Origin: Motilibacter rhizosphaerae
Lineage (GTDB): Bacteria; Actinomycetota; Actinomycetes; Motilibacterales; Motilibacteraceae
NCBI RefSeq assembly: GCF_004216915.1
Contig: NZ_SGXD01000007.1
Span: 31,454 to 95,453, forward strand
Length of the DNA stretch: 64,000 nt
Reading direction: 5' to 3'
Part shown: piece after piece, positions 43,469-52,366 of the stretch
How positions within the stretch are numbered: position 1 is the first letter of the stretch
Layout: every line of letters starts with the position of its first letter
Translations under genes and position numbers: made by a program
Notes under the pieces: generated by a model
The model's database searches: none
Told to the model about the DNA's origin: nothing
The model's input: the letters and a program-made list of their open reading frames with translations, nothing else

Positions 43469-43822
43469 GTGCTGCGCTTCCTGCCCGAGCTGCTGGGCCT
43501 CGTCCTCGTCGTGTGGGCGCTGGTCGACTGCATCACGACGCCCGAGGAGGCGCTGCGCGGCCTGCCCAAGGTGCTGTGGGTGCTGCTGATCCTGCTGTTC
43601 CCGCTGGTCGGCGCGCTCGTCTACCTCTTCGCCGGACGGGCCCGGGTCGAGGGCGCGGGCACCGGCTGGTCCGCCCCGCAGTCCCGGCCCTCCCCGCGCC
43701 AGCAGGTCGCCCCCGACGACGACCCCGCGTTCCTCGAGCGGCTCCGCCTGCACAAGTGGGAGCAGGAGCTGCGCGAGCGCGAGCGGCGGCTCCGCGAGGA
43801 CGAGGACGGCCCGGGCGCCTAG
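43469..43822 (+). CDS. PLDc_N-domain small membrane protein
   Basis: 117 residues, GTG. Two helices (about 5-21 and 34-55) with VDCITTPEEALRGLPKVLWVLLILLFPLVGALVYLFAGR, the N-terminal membrane segment shared with cardiolipin synthases but here on its own. The remainder is a charged C-terminal helix (LHKWEQELRERERRLREDE). Common in actinobacteria, function unknown. Confidence 0.8.
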   Translation: MLRFLPELLGLVLVVWALVDCITTPEEALRGLPKVLWVLLILLFPLVGALVYLFAGRARVEGAGTGWSAPQSRPSPRQQVAPDDDPAFLERLRLHKWEQELRERERRLREDEDGPGA

Positions 43823-43846
43823 CCGCTGGTGCGCCTAGCCGGTGGT
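43815..43846 (+). repeat. 16-bp tandem duplication over a stop codon
   Basis: GCGCCTAGCCGCTGGT (43815-43830) is followed by a copy differing at one base (43831-43846). The first copy contains the TAG of the PLDc_N gene. Confidence 0.6.
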
Positions 43847-43861
43847 GCTGGGCAGGCCGCC

Positions 43862-44824
43862 CTACTTCCCCAGGCCGGCGTACTCGTGCAGCCCGGAGAA
43901 CCAGATGTTGACCCCGAACAGGTTGAACATCAGCGCGGCGAAGCCCAGCAGCGCCAGCAGGTCCGCGCGCCGGCGCCAGCCCGGGGTCGCCCGTGCGTGC
44001 AGGTAGCCCGCGTAGAACACCCACGTGATGAACGACCAGGTCTCCTTGGGGTCCCAGCCCCAGTAGCGGCCCCAGGCGTTCTCCGCCCAGATCGCGCCGG
44101 CCATCACCGCGAAGGTGAAGACGGGGAACGCGAAGACGTGCGCGCGGTACGCCGTACGGTCCAGCACGTCGTCGGCGGGCAGCGCCGAGGTCCAGCGCGG
44201 GGCGCGGACCTCGAGCCGGCCGCGGGCGAGGCGGAGGGAGGTGAGCGCGGCGCCGAGCATGAAGCCGCCGGCGGCGAGCGTCGCGGCGGTGACGTGGATC
44301 CACAGCCAGTACGACTGCAGCGCCGGGACGAGCTGCTCGGCGTCGGTGTAGAGCACGGTGACGCCGAGCCCGAGCAGCAGCAGGACGACCGGGACGACGA
44401 CGGCGCCCGCGGCGCGCACGCCCCACGCGCGCAGCCCGGCGAGCAGGACGCCGGCGGCCATGAAGGTCGCGGTCAGCGCGAACTCGTACATGTTGCCCCA
44501 CGGCGCGCGGTGCGCCGCGAGCCCGCGGGTCACCAGGCCCGCGCCGTGGAGGAGGAACGCCAGCGTGGTGAGCGCGACCGCGGTGCGGCCGAGCCGCTCG
44601 CCGCGTCCGCCGCTGCTCGCGGCGTCCGGGACGACGGCGACGGGCTCCGGTGCGACCCCGGGGCCGCCCGCCATCGCCGGCACCCGCTCCTCCACCGGCG
44701 CGACGGCCGGGACGGCCACCGCTGACCGGCCGAGCGCGATCTCGGCGAAGAAGCACACCATCGCGAGCGTGTAGACCGCCATCGCCGAGTAGACGAGGTC
44801 GAGGCTCAGCGCCGCCATGCTCAT
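43862..44824 (-). CDS. ccsB: Cytochrome c biogenesis protein CcsB (heme handling)
   Basis: 320 residues, ATG in an ATGA overlap with resB. System II heme channel/ligase subunit (CcsA/ResC family). Eight or so helices; the tryptophan-rich heme motif reads WGRYWGWDPKETWSF, with conserved His residues in LLHGAGL, WIHVTAATLA and the C-terminal LHEYAGL. It works with ResB to attach heme to CxxCH of apocytochromes outside the membrane. Last gene of the hemL-ccs operon. Confidence 0.94.
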   Translation of the reverse strand: MSMAALSLDLVYSAMAVYTLAMVCFFAEIALGRSAVAVPAVAPVEERVPAMAGGPGVAPEPVAVVPDAASSGGRGERLGRTAVALTTLAFLLHGAGLVTRGLAAHRAPWGNMYEFALTATFMAAGVLLAGLRAWGVRAAGAVVVPVVLLLLGLGVTVLYTDAEQLVPALQSYWLWIHVTAATLAAGGFMLGAALTSLRLARGRLEVRAPRWTSALPADDVLDRTAYRAHVFAFPVFTFAVMAGAIWAENAWGRYWGWDPKETWSFITWVFYAGYLHARATPGWRRRADLLALLGFAALMFNLFGVNIWFSGLHEYAGLGK

Positions 44825-46377
44825 GCCTGCTCCGTTCGTGCTGCTGCGGGCCCGCGCCCGCCGTCCACCCGCGACTGAAGCTCCCCGGCCAGCAGCGCGA
44901 CCTCCTCGGCGAGCGCCGCGGACTCGCTGCGGCCCAGGCCCGCCACCTGCACGACGGTACGCCCCTCGGCCGTCCCCGTCGCGCGGACCCAGACCCGGCG
45001 CTGGCGCTGGAGCAGCGAGCTGGTCAGGCCGAACAGCGCCAGCAGCGCGGAGGCGAGCACCGGCTTGTCGCCGGCCGAGGTCGAGATCTGGAAGTTGGCG
45101 AACCGCTCGATGCCGAGCAGCTCGATGGAGCCCTTGCCTCCGGGCAGCTCCGCGACCGGGTCCTGCAGGCTCACGCCCTTGCGCCACGGGGCCGCGGCGT
45201 CCTTGACCTGGGTGAGGCCGGTGGGGTCCATCGAGTAGACCGAGGACGACGAGTCCACGCCGGTGTAGGCGGTCCAGTAGACCTCGGGCTTCACCAGGTC
45301 GGGGTACGCCGACACCGGCCCGCGCACGGGGTCCACGACGGCGGTGGGCAGGAAGACGCCGGAGAAGACCAGGCCACCCTCCGCCTGCGGCACCTTGACC
45401 ACGCCGACGGAGGTGTCGTTGCCGTCGAGCGGCAGGAAGACCACGGTCGGCTCGCTGACGACGGTCCCTGCCGCGTCCCGTACGCGGACGCGCAGCGCGT
45501 AGCCGTTGCCGGTGAGGAAGACCTTGTCCCCGTTGACGATGAGCGGCGAGTTGGGCTTGACGTGCGCCGTGCCGGAGCGGTCGCCGAGGCTCCAGGAGAC
45601 GGCGGCGTCGAAGCCGCGCGGGGCACCCGTCTGGTCGCCCGTCGGCTGGTAGCGCACCTGCAGCGAGTCGAGCTCCAGGGTGAACGGCACGACGTCGTCG
45701 GGGCCGGCGCTCGCGCCGTAGCGCACGGAGTCGAACTGCCCGTTGCCGAAGGCGCTGCCCACCACCACGACCCGGTTGCCGGTGAAGCCCACGAGGTGGC
45801 TGTAGGCGAAGGTGACGAGCAGCAGGAGCAGCGCCACGTGGAAGACGAGGTTGCCCGTCTCCTTCAGGTAGCCCTTCTCCGCCGCGACGCTGGCCTCGTG
45901 CCGGTCGAGTCGGAAGCGCTTGTCCCGCAGCAGCTCCTGGGCCGCCGTCAGGACGGTCTCGGGCTCTACCGTCGTCGTGAACTCGCGGGAGCTGGGCAGC
46001 CGCTCCAGCCGCGACGGCGTACGCGGTGGCCGCGCGCGCACGGCCCGCCAGTGCAGCCGCGCGCGCGGGACGACGCAGCCCACCAGCGAGGTGAACAGCA
46101 GCAGGTAGACCGCGGAGAACCACGGCGAGGTGTAGACGTGGAAGCCGCCGAGGCGATCGACCCACGGGGCGAGGTGCGGGTGCTGCTGGCGGTAGTTCGT
46201 GACCCGGCCCGGGCTGACCGCCTCCTGCGGGATGATCGAGCCGGGCACGGCGACGAGGGCGAGCAGGAGCAGCAGGACCAGCGCGGTCCGCATCGAGGTC
46301 AGCGTGCGCCATGCCCAGCGCAGCCAGCCGACGGGGCCGAGGCGCGGTCCGGCGAGCCCGGGGGCGAGCGTGCTCAC
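44821..46377 (-). CDS. resB: Cytochrome c biogenesis protein ResB
   Basis: 518 residues, GTG in a GTGA overlap with ccdA. ResB/Ccs1 family: three N-terminal helices (TSMRTALVLLLLLALVAVPGSIIPQ; a second near the TSPWFSAVYLLLFTSLVGC segment; GNLVFHVALLLLLVTFAYSHLVG), a large extracytoplasmic domain and a final helix near residue 445. GYLKETGNLVFHVALLLLL contains the conserved heme-linked His. It forms the heme-delivery complex with CcsB. Confidence 0.93.
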   Translation of the reverse strand: MSTLAPGLAGPRLGPVGWLRWAWRTLTSMRTALVLLLLLALVAVPGSIIPQEAVSPGRVTNYRQQHPHLAPWVDRLGGFHVYTSPWFSAVYLLLFTSLVGCVVPRARLHWRAVRARPPRTPSRLERLPSSREFTTTVEPETVLTAAQELLRDKRFRLDRHEASVAAEKGYLKETGNLVFHVALLLLLVTFAYSHLVGFTGNRVVVVGSAFGNGQFDSVRYGASAGPDDVVPFTLELDSLQVRYQPTGDQTGAPRGFDAAVSWSLGDRSGTAHVKPNSPLIVNGDKVFLTGNGYALRVRVRDAAGTVVSEPTVVFLPLDGNDTSVGVVKVPQAEGGLVFSGVFLPTAVVDPVRGPVSAYPDLVKPEVYWTAYTGVDSSSSVYSMDPTGLTQVKDAAAPWRKGVSLQDPVAELPGGKGSIELLGIERFANFQISTSAGDKPVLASALLALFGLTSSLLQRQRRVWVRATGTAEGRTVVQVAGLGRSESAALAEEVALLAGELQSRVDGGRGPAAARTEQA

Positions 46378-47108
46378 AGCGCCGGGCCGAAGGAGTCGAC
46401 GCGGCGCTGCACGATGACGAGCAGCTCGCTCCACGTCCCCGACAGCAGCAGCAGCCCGATGGCGACGAGCATGACCCCGCCGAACCGGAGCACCCACACC
46501 GAGTGCCTGCGCACGACGGAGAACGCGGACAGCGCCCGCCGGTAGGCGAGCCCGGCCACGAGGAACGGCAGCCCCAGCCCCAGGCAGTACGCCGCGGCGA
46601 GCAGCGCGCTGCGGGTGGAGTCGCCGCCGGCCGCGCCGAGGTTGAGCACGGCCGCGAGGGTCGGGCCGACGCAGGGCGTCCAGCCGAGCCCGAACAGCGC
46701 GCCCAGCATGGGCGCGCCGGCGAGCCCGAGCGCCGGGCGGCGGTGCAGGCGGAACTCGCGGGCCACGCCCGGCAGCGCACCCGCGAAGGCGAGGCCGAGC
46801 AGGATCGTGAGCACGCCGAGGACCTGCTGCAGCGCGTGCTGGTGCTCGACGAGGAACACCCGCGCCGCCAGCGTGGTCAGCACGCCCTCGAGGATGAACA
46901 CGGCGCTGAAGCCGAGCACGAACAGCACGGTGCCGGGGACGACGCGGCCGCGGCGGCGCTCGGCCAGCTCCTCGCCGGTGAGCCCGGTGACGTAGGAGAG
47001 GTAGCCGGGCACGAGCGGGAGCACGCACGGCGAGAGGAACGACACGAGCCCCGCTGCCGCGGCGAGCGGCGCGGCGAGCAGCAGCGGACCGGTGGTGATG
47101 GTGCTCAT
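46374..47108 (-). CDS. ccdA: Thiol-disulfide interchange membrane protein CcdA
   Basis: 244 residues, six transmembrane helices, ATG in an ATGA overlap with resA. Carries reducing power across the membrane. The two redox Cys lie in FLSPCVLPLVPGYLSY and GWTPCVGPTLA, each with the family Pro residues. It reduces ResA, which in turn keeps apocytochrome heme-site Cys reduced. Confidence 0.95.
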   Translation of the reverse strand: MSTITTGPLLLAAPLAAAAGLVSFLSPCVLPLVPGYLSYVTGLTGEELAERRRGRVVPGTVLFVLGFSAVFILEGVLTTLAARVFLVEHQHALQQVLGVLTILLGLAFAGALPGVAREFRLHRRPALGLAGAPMLGALFGLGWTPCVGPTLAAVLNLGAAGGDSTRSALLAAAYCLGLGLPFLVAGLAYRRALSAFSVVRRHSVWVLRFGGVMLVAIGLLLLSGTWSELLVIVQRRVDSFGPAL

Positions 47109-47683
47109 GAGGCCGCCGGCGACGGGGTCGTGGCGGCCGAGGTGCCCGTCGCGTCGGCGACGAGGGACTCCAGCGTGATCGCGCTGATGGCGGAGGCGAA
47201 GCGCGCGGTCACGCGGCCGTCCGGCCCGATGACGATCGTCTGGGGCGGCGCGGTGAGGGCGACCTTGCGCAGCTGCAGGAGGATCTTGCCGTCTGGGTCC
47301 CAGAAGGTCTTGTACGGCAGGGCTTCCTGCGCGGCGTACTTCGCCTCGCCCACCTTGTCGCCGTTGGCCCGGACGTTGATGCCCACGAAGCGCACGCCCT
47401 TCGGCGCGAGCTCGGCGGCGGCCTTCTTCAGCGCCGGGACCTCCTGGCGGCACGGGCCGCACCAGGAGCCCCAGAAGTTGACGACGGTGACCGCGCCGCC
47501 CGGCTGCAGGCTGATCGGCCCGCCCGTGAGGTCCGTGCCGGTGAGCGCGGGGAAGGCCGGGCCCTGGCCCGAGTCCCACGTGACGATCTCGTCCTGGCCG
47601 ATCTTCTTGCCGCGCGCGTCGCTGCTGCCGGAGCAGGCGGCGAGCGCCAGCAGTACGACGGCGAGGGTAGCGCGGAGCTTCAC
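47105..47683 (-). CDS. resA: Thiol-disulfide oxidoreductase ResA-like lipoprotein
   Basis: 192 residues, GTG in a GTGA overlap with the phosphatase gene. Lipoprotein signal with lipobox LAAC (about residues 15-18), then a TlpA/ResA thioredoxin-like domain with active site WCGPC in VNFWGSWCGPCRQEVPAL. The cis-Pro segment is APPQTIVIG. It would be anchored outside and use CcdA electrons to reduce apocytochrome c. The N-terminal extension seen in a longer frame belongs to the phosphatase DNA. Confidence 0.92.
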   Translation of the reverse strand: MKLRATLAVVLLALAACSGSSDARGKKIGQDEIVTWDSGQGPAFPALTGTDLTGGPISLQPGGAVTVVNFWGSWCGPCRQEVPALKKAAAELAPKGVRFVGINVRANGDKVGEAKYAAQEALPYKTFWDPDGKILLQLRKVALTAPPQTIVIGPDGRVTARFASAISAITLESLVADATGTSAATTPSPAAS

Positions 47684-48318
47684 GCGCCGTACCCCGCCTT
47701 GGCCGGCAGCAGGTCGAGGCACGGCTCGAGGTACTCGATGCGCGCGAGCCGGTCGCCCTCCCACACCAGGGTGGTCACGGACGCGAGCGAGCACTGGCGC
47801 GTACGCGGGTCGTGCCACAGCCGCCGGCCCTCGTAGGAGCAGCGCGCCACCCACACCGGGAGCTGGTGGCTGACGATCGCGGCCTCGTGCCCGCGGGCGG
47901 CGGCACGCGCGTCGGTCACGGCGGCGCGCATGCGCTGGGCGATCTGGTCGTAGGGCTCGCCCCACGACGGGCGGAACGGGTTGACGAGCAGCGGCCACAC
48001 CGCGGGCCGGCGCAGGGACCCGTCGCCGACGCCGAACGTCCTGCCCTCGAAGCGGTTGCCGGCCTCGATGACACGCGGGTCAGTGGTGATCGAGAGCCCG
48101 CGGAAGGCGGCCAGCGGCGCGGCTGTCTCCTGCGCGCGGTCCAGCGGCGAGGCGACGAGGTGGGTGATGTCGCGCTCCCCCAGCACCTCCCCGAGCCGCT
48201 CGGCCATCTCCCGGCCCCGGTCGGAGAGGTGGAACCCGGGCAGCCGGCCGTAGAGCACTCCCGTCGGGTTGTGCACCTCGCCGTGGCGCACCAGGTGGAC
48301 GCGCGTGGTCTCGCTCAC
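47680..48318 (-). CDS. Histidine phosphatase family protein (phosphoglycerate-mutase-like)
   Basis: 212 residues, GTG in a GTGA overlap with hemL. Branch 1 histidine phosphatase: VRHGE with the phospho-His near residue 10, then [10 protein letters not shown], and the second catalytic His in VSHQLPVW. Substrate not predictable. Its fixed place between hemL and resA recurs in actinobacteria. Whether it has a role in heme or cytochrome biogenesis is unknown. Confidence 0.88.
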   Translation of the reverse strand: MSETTRVHLVRHGEVHNPTGVLYGRLPGFHLSDRGREMAERLGEVLGERDITHLVASPLDRAQETAAPLAAFRGLSITTDPRVIEAGNRFEGRTFGVGDGSLRRPAVWPLLVNPFRPSWGEPYDQIAQRMRAAVTDARAAARGHEAAIVSHQLPVWVARCSYEGRRLWHDPRTRQCSLASVTTLVWEGDRLARIEYLEPCLDLLPAKAGYGA

Positions 48319-49616
48319 GCCGGCACCGCCTGGGCCGCGGCGCGCGCGGCGGCCGGCAGGGCGGCAAGCACCCGGTCGAGTGCCGCGTCGTCGTGCGCCG
48401 CCGAGAGGAACCACGCCTCGAACGCCGACGGCGGGAGGTAGACCCCGGCGTCGAGCATCGTGCGGAAGAACGGCGGGAACCGCCACGCCTGCTGGGCCTT
48501 CGCGCCCTCGTAGTCGCGCACCTCGTCCGCGGTGAAGAACACGCTGAACATGCTGCCCGCGTGCTGCACGCGGTGCTCGACGCCCTCCGCGGCGAGCGCC
48601 TCGGAGACCGCGGTGGACACGGTCTTCGCTGCCGCGTCGACCCGGGCGTAGACGTCGCCGTCGGCCGCCCGCAGGGTGGCCAGCCCGGCGGCGGTCGCCA
48701 CGGGGTTCCCGGACAGCGTGCCCGCCTGGTAGACCGGGCCGCTCGGGGCGAGCAGGTCCATGAGCTCGGCGCGGCCGCCGAAGGCCGCGGCGGGGAAGCC
48801 GCCGCCCATGACCTTGCCGAACGTCAGCAGGTCCGGCACGACGCCCTCCAGGCCGTACCAGCCGGCGGGCGAGACGCGGAAGCCGGTCATGACCTCGTCG
48901 CTCACGAGCAGCGCGCCGTAGCGGGTGCAGAGGTCGCGCAGCGCCTGGGTGAACCCCGGCGCCGGCGGCACGACGCCCATGTTGCCGGAGGCCGCCTCGA
49001 CGATGACGCAGGCGATCCCGTCGCCGGCCTCGGCGAAGGCCGCCTCGAGCGCGGGGACGTCGTTGTACGGCAGCACCAGGGTGTCCGCGGCTGCACCGCG
49101 CGTCACGCCGGGCGTCCCGGGGATGCCGAGCGTCGCGACGCCGCTGCCCGCATCGGCGAGCAGGCTGTCGGAGTGGCCGTGGTAGTGCCCGGAGAACTTG
49201 ATGATGCGGTCGCGCGCGGTCGCCGCGCGGGCCAGCCGGATCGCCGACATCGTCGCCTCGGTGCCCGAGCTGACCAGCCGCACCTTCTCGACCGGGTCCA
49301 CGCGGGACACGATCTCCTCGGCGAGCTCGAGCTCGTGGACGTTGGGCGCGCCGTACGACGTGCCGTGCACCACCTGCTCCTGCACCGCCCGCACGACGTC
49401 GGGGTGCGCGTGCCCCAGCAGCAGCGGGCCCCACGAGCAGACGAGGTCGACGTAGGTCGCGCCGTCGGCGTCGGTGAGGTACGGGCCGGAGCCGTCCACG
49501 AAGAAGCGCGGGGTCCCGCCGACCGCCTTGAAGGCGCGCACGGGGGAGTTGACCCCGCCGGGGCTCACGGCCTGCGCGCGGGCGAAGAGCTCGGCGGAAC
49601 GGGAGGTGTCGGGCAC
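48315..49616 (-). CDS. hemL: Glutamate-1-semialdehyde 2,1-aminomutase
   Basis: 433 residues. PLP enzyme making 5-aminolevulinate, partner of HemA. The PLP Lys268 is in [32 protein letters not shown] and SDEVMTGFR are fold signatures; [12 protein letters not shown] is the conserved C-terminal cofactor loop. The GTG at 49616 is preferred to an in-frame ATG at 49643 because GAGGAT lies exactly 6 nt upstream and homologues start near here. It heads an operon running to ccsB, linking heme supply to cytochrome c assembly. Confidence 0.95.
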   Translation of the reverse strand: MPDTSRSAELFARAQAVSPGGVNSPVRAFKAVGGTPRFFVDGSGPYLTDADGATYVDLVCSWGPLLLGHAHPDVVRAVQEQVVHGTSYGAPNVHELELAEEIVSRVDPVEKVRLVSSGTEATMSAIRLARAATARDRIIKFSGHYHGHSDSLLADAGSGVATLGIPGTPGVTRGAAADTLVLPYNDVPALEAAFAEAGDGIACVIVEAASGNMGVVPPAPGFTQALRDLCTRYGALLVSDEVMTGFRVSPAGWYGLEGVVPDLLTFGKVMGGGFPAAAFGGRAELMDLLAPSGPVYQAGTLSGNPVATAAGLATLRAADGDVYARVDAAAKTVSTAVSEALAAEGVEHRVQHAGSMFSVFFTADEVRDYEGAKAQQAWRFPPFFRTMLDAGVYLPPSAFEAWFLSAAHDDAALDRVLAALPAAARAAAQAVPA

Positions 49617-49622
49617 CCCTCC

Positions 49623-49628
49623 ATCCTC
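49623..49628 (-). promoter_or_regulatory. -10 element of leaderless hemL
   Basis: Minus-strand GAGGAT, 6 nt before the GTG at 49616. Confidence 0.45.
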
Positions 49629-49706
49629 CCACCCGGCGCGCATGCCGCCGAGTGGCGTTGGTCTCGCCGACCTGTGGGCTGCCTGGGAGTCCGGGGCCCC
49701 CGAGCC

Positions 49707-50558
49707 TCAGAACCTGATGTCGCTGAGGTACGCCCACCCGACCTCGGCCGTCCGCAGCGGCGTGACGTCCGGGCGGTCGTTCTCGACGATCCACTCCTCC
49801 ACCTGGTGGGCGGCGAAGATGCGGGCGAAGTCGACCATCCCGGAGCCGAGGTCGCCGGTGTCGCCGGTGTCGGCGTGCCGGTCCTTCACGTGGTACTGCC
49901 GGACCCGCTGCGGCGCCGCGGAGATGACGTCGAGGGTGTAGCCGACGGGGTCGCTCTCGCCGAGCTGCACGCCCGCGGTGACCACCCAGTGCAGGTCGAG
50001 CTCGAGGTGGACGAGGGCCGGGTCGCAGCGCGAGGTGAGGACGTCCCAGGGGGTCGTGCCGTCGTCGAGCTGGACGGTGTACTCGTGGGCGTGGTTGTGG
50101 TAGCCGAAGCGGATGCCCTGCTCGGCGAAGGCCTGGGCCTCGGCGTTGATCTCGTCGGCCCAGCGCTTCCAGTCCTCGCTGGACTCCGAGCGCAGGAACG
50201 GCACGTTGACGTACGCGTGGCCCAGGGCCACCGCGTCAGCGAGCTTGCGCTCGAGCCCGGCGGCGTCCTCGGCGAGCGGGAGGTGGGCGCTGGTCGCGCG
50301 CACGCCGAGCCCGTCGAGGAAGCCGCGCAGCTCCTGGGCGGTGCGGCCCCACGTGCCCGCCGCCTCGACCTTGCGGTAGCCGATGCCGGCCAGCGCGGTC
50401 ATCACCGCGTCGTGGTCGTCCTCGAGCACGGTGCGCAGCGTGTAGAGCTGGATGCTCACGTCGTCGAGGGGCACCTGGCGCTCCCCCGAGCGCGGGGCGG
50501 GCGCGGCCTGCGGGGCGGCCGGCGCCGCCTGGGTCGGCTCACCGAATCCGTAGCACAT
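49707..50558 (-). CDS. Sugar phosphate isomerase/epimerase (AP-endonuclease-2-like TIM barrel)
   Basis: 283 residues, ATG with GAGGAGG 3-9 nt upstream. Xylose-isomerase-like TIM barrel: VSIQLYTLRTVLEDD at the first strand, GYHNHAHEY with metal-binding residues, LELDLHWVVTAG and YHVKDRH carrying the acidic/His ligands. The first ~30 residues are a Pro/Ala-rich extension. Possible substrate is a sugar or inositol derivative; not resolvable. Minus-strand TAGGCT at 50590-50595 is a likely -10. Confidence 0.85.
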   Translation of the reverse strand: MCYGFGEPTQAAPAAPQAAPAPRSGERQVPLDDVSIQLYTLRTVLEDDHDAVMTALAGIGYRKVEAAGTWGRTAQELRGFLDGLGVRATSAHLPLAEDAAGLERKLADAVALGHAYVNVPFLRSESSEDWKRWADEINAEAQAFAEQGIRFGYHNHAHEYTVQLDDGTTPWDVLTSRCDPALVHLELDLHWVVTAGVQLGESDPVGYTLDVISAAPQRVRQYHVKDRHADTGDTGDLGSGMVDFARIFAAHQVEEWIVENDRPDVTPLRTAEVGWAYLSDIRF

Positions 50559-50589
50559 GGGTCCTCCTCGACGGCTGCTGCTGCCCTGC

Positions 50590-50595
50590 AGCCTA
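50590..50595 (-). promoter_or_regulatory. Probable -10 of the sugar isomerase gene
   Basis: Minus-strand TAGGCT, giving a leader of about 25 nt with a strong GAGGAGG ribosome site. Confidence 0.4.
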
Positions 50596-50688
50596 GGGAC
50601 ACTTTCGTCGCAACTCCAGTCCTGTTTGCGCGACTCGGGCCCGCGGAACGGAACAACCGGGACGCACCGGTCGTTCGACTGGCTGGAC

Positions 50689-51609
50689 GTGCCCGCCCCC
50701 GTCCGGCAGGGTGGAGCCGCGGGTGCCGTACGCGTCCGCCCGCCGTCCGCGACCCGAGGAGCTGCTCTGCGCCCCCTCCTGCCGCGTGCCCGTGCCGCGC
50801 GCCTCCCCCGCTCCGTCGTCGCCGCGGGCGTCGCCTGCGTGCCCGTCCTCGTGCTGGCCGCGTCCGCGCTGCCGGAGGCGACGAGCTCGGCCGACCCCGT
50901 CGCGAGCGCCCCGACCGGCCCGGCCGCCGCGCAGGCCCGTGTCGCGCGCCCCGCGCTCGGGCTCGAGAGCTCGAGCGCGCAGCCGGTCCCGCGCACCCCC
51001 GTCGTCGGCAGCCTCGGCGAGGAGCTCCGCGCGCACCCCGTGCCCAGCCCCGCCGCTCCCCAGGCCGGCCGCGTCCTCCCCGCCCAGCTGCTGACCAGCG
51101 GCATCCCGGCGGTCGCCCAGGCCGCGTACGTGCGGGGGGCCAGCCTCGCCGACGCGCACGACCCCGGCTGCCACCTGTCCTGGCCGGTGCTCGCTGCTCT
51201 CGGCCGGGTCGAGTCCAACCACGGGCGCTTCGGCGGCGCGGTGCTCGGCGCCGACGGCCGCTCCACGCCGCCGATCATCGGCCCGGCGCTCGACGGCACG
51301 ACGTACGCCGCGGTGCCCGACACCGACGGCGGGAGGCTCGACGGCGACCCGCAGTGGGACCACGCGGTGGGCCCGATGCAGTTCATCCCCTCGACCTGGG
51401 CCCGCGTCGCCACGGACGCCGACGGCGACGGCGTCGCGGACCCGCAGGACATCGACGACGCCGCCGCCGCGGCCGGCACGTACCTCTGCGCCGGCGGGGG
51501 CGACATGCGCAGCGGGAGCGCGCTCGGCGCGGCGATCTTCAGCTACAACCACGACGCGTCCTACGTCCAGCTCGTCGGCGAGCTCGCCGTGGCGTACGCG
51601 AAGGGCTGA
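50689..51609 (+). CDS. Lytic transglycosylase-like protein
   Basis: 306 residues from the GTG at 50689, the last plausible in-frame start; confidence in the start is low because no clear -10 or ribosome site precedes it. A hydrophobic segment about 41-60 (VVAAGVACVPVLVLAASALP) is a signal anchor. After an Ala/Pro linker comes a lysozyme-like SLT domain (about 160-305): catalytic Glu in ALGRVESNHGRFGG, then VGPMQFIPSTWARVATDADGDG and SYNHDASYVQLV. It should cleave peptidoglycan glycan strands outside the cell. Such proteins are common in actinobacteria. Confidence 0.8.
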   Translation: MPAPVRQGGAAGAVRVRPPSATRGAALRPLLPRARAARLPRSVVAAGVACVPVLVLAASALPEATSSADPVASAPTGPAAAQARVARPALGLESSSAQPVPRTPVVGSLGEELRAHPVPSPAAPQAGRVLPAQLLTSGIPAVAQAAYVRGASLADAHDPGCHLSWPVLAALGRVESNHGRFGGAVLGADGRSTPPIIGPALDGTTYAAVPDTDGGRLDGDPQWDHAVGPMQFIPSTWARVATDADGDGVADPQDIDDAAAAAGTYLCAGGGDMRSGSALGAAIFSYNHDASYVQLVGELAVAYAKG

Positions 51610-51636
51610 GCCGCTCCCCAGCACCGGGCCGGCTGG

Positions 51637-51642
51637 CAGGAT
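51637..51642 (+). promoter_or_regulatory. -10 element of the leaderless DUF6457 gene
   Basis: CAGGAT ends 6 nt before the ATG at 51649. Confidence 0.4.
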
Positions 51643-51648
51643 GCGGGC

Positions 51649-51927
51649 ATGACCGACGCCCCCGAGCCTGCCGAGATCACCCTCGACGAGTGGACCTCCC
51701 GCGTGGCCGCCGCTCTCGGCCTGTCCGACGAGCTCGCCGCTCTGCCGGTGCGCCAGGCGATCCTCGACCTCGCCCGCGACTCCGCCCACGGCGTGGCGCG
51801 CCCCGCCGCACCGCTCACGACGTTCCTCGCGGGCGTGGCGGTCGGGCTCGCGGGCGGGGACGCGGCGGCGCTCGACGCCGCGGCGGCGACGGTGCGCGCG
51901 GAGCTGCCGCCGCGCGCGGCCGACTAG
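51649..51927 (+). CDS. DUF6457 domain protein
   Basis: 92 residues, ATG. Recognised as DUF6457 from LDEWTSRVAAALGL, VRQAILDLARDSAHGVARPAAPLTTFLAGVAVG and the Ala-rich end. This helical domain is often fused to or placed beside MobA in actinobacteria. Here mobA is 3.5 kb away, separated by a minus-strand gene group. Role unknown, probably molybdenum cofactor related. Confidence 0.75.
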   Translation: MTDAPEPAEITLDEWTSRVAAALGLSDELAALPVRQAILDLARDSAHGVARPAAPLTTFLAGVAVGLAGGDAAALDAAAATVRAELPPRAAD

Positions 51928-51933
51928 CTGGGC

Positions 51934-52266
51934 TCAGGGACCGCCCATCAGCGAGTAGCCGACCCACCCGCCGCTGCTGCTGCGGACCGTGAGCCCGGCC
52001 GGCGCGTACGTGCTGAGGGTGCGCGCCCAGACCTCACCGCCCCCGGAGTCGTCGCGCAGCCGGTGCGCCCCGCCGGAGGGCGCGGCGGTCGGGCCCGAGC
52101 GCAGGTAGTCCCGGCCGAGGTAGTGCGGCTTCGCGGGCGTCGCCGCCGGCGACAGCCCCCACTCCCAGGTCTCGCTGTGCACGTGCTCCAGCCGCACGCC
52201 GAGCGCGACGACGCCGGCCGCCGCGGCGACGAGGGAGGTACGCCCGAGCAGGGCCCAGCGCTGCAT
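51934..52266 (-). CDS. Hypothetical membrane-anchored protein
   Basis: 110 residues from the ATG at 52266 (MQRWALLGRTS), chosen because CACGAT lies 6 nt upstream; a GTG/ATG further up would add ten residues. One N-terminal helix (about 8-24), then a short exported part with SETWEWGLSP and HYLGRDYLRSGP. No family recognised. It is convergent with the DUF6457 gene, 6 bp apart. Confidence 0.6.
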   Translation of the reverse strand: MQRWALLGRTSLVAAAAGVVALGVRLEHVHSETWEWGLSPAATPAKPHYLGRDYLRSGPTAAPSGGAHRLRDDSGGGEVWARTLSTYAPAGLTVRSSSGGWVGYSLMGGP

Positions 52267-52272
52267 CTCCGG

Positions 52273-52278
52273 ATCGTG
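52273..52278 (-). promoter_or_regulatory. -10-like element before the hypothetical membrane gene
   Basis: Minus-strand CACGAT, 6 nt before the ATG at 52266; a weak hexamer kept because the spacing matches many neighbours. Confidence 0.3.
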
Positions 52279-52366
52279 GCACGGCGCGGGCACCACGTCC
52301 GGGTGACAGCGGGACTAGTCCGACGATCTTCGGGGAATCCACTCGGACGACCTGAAGGAGGTCCCC

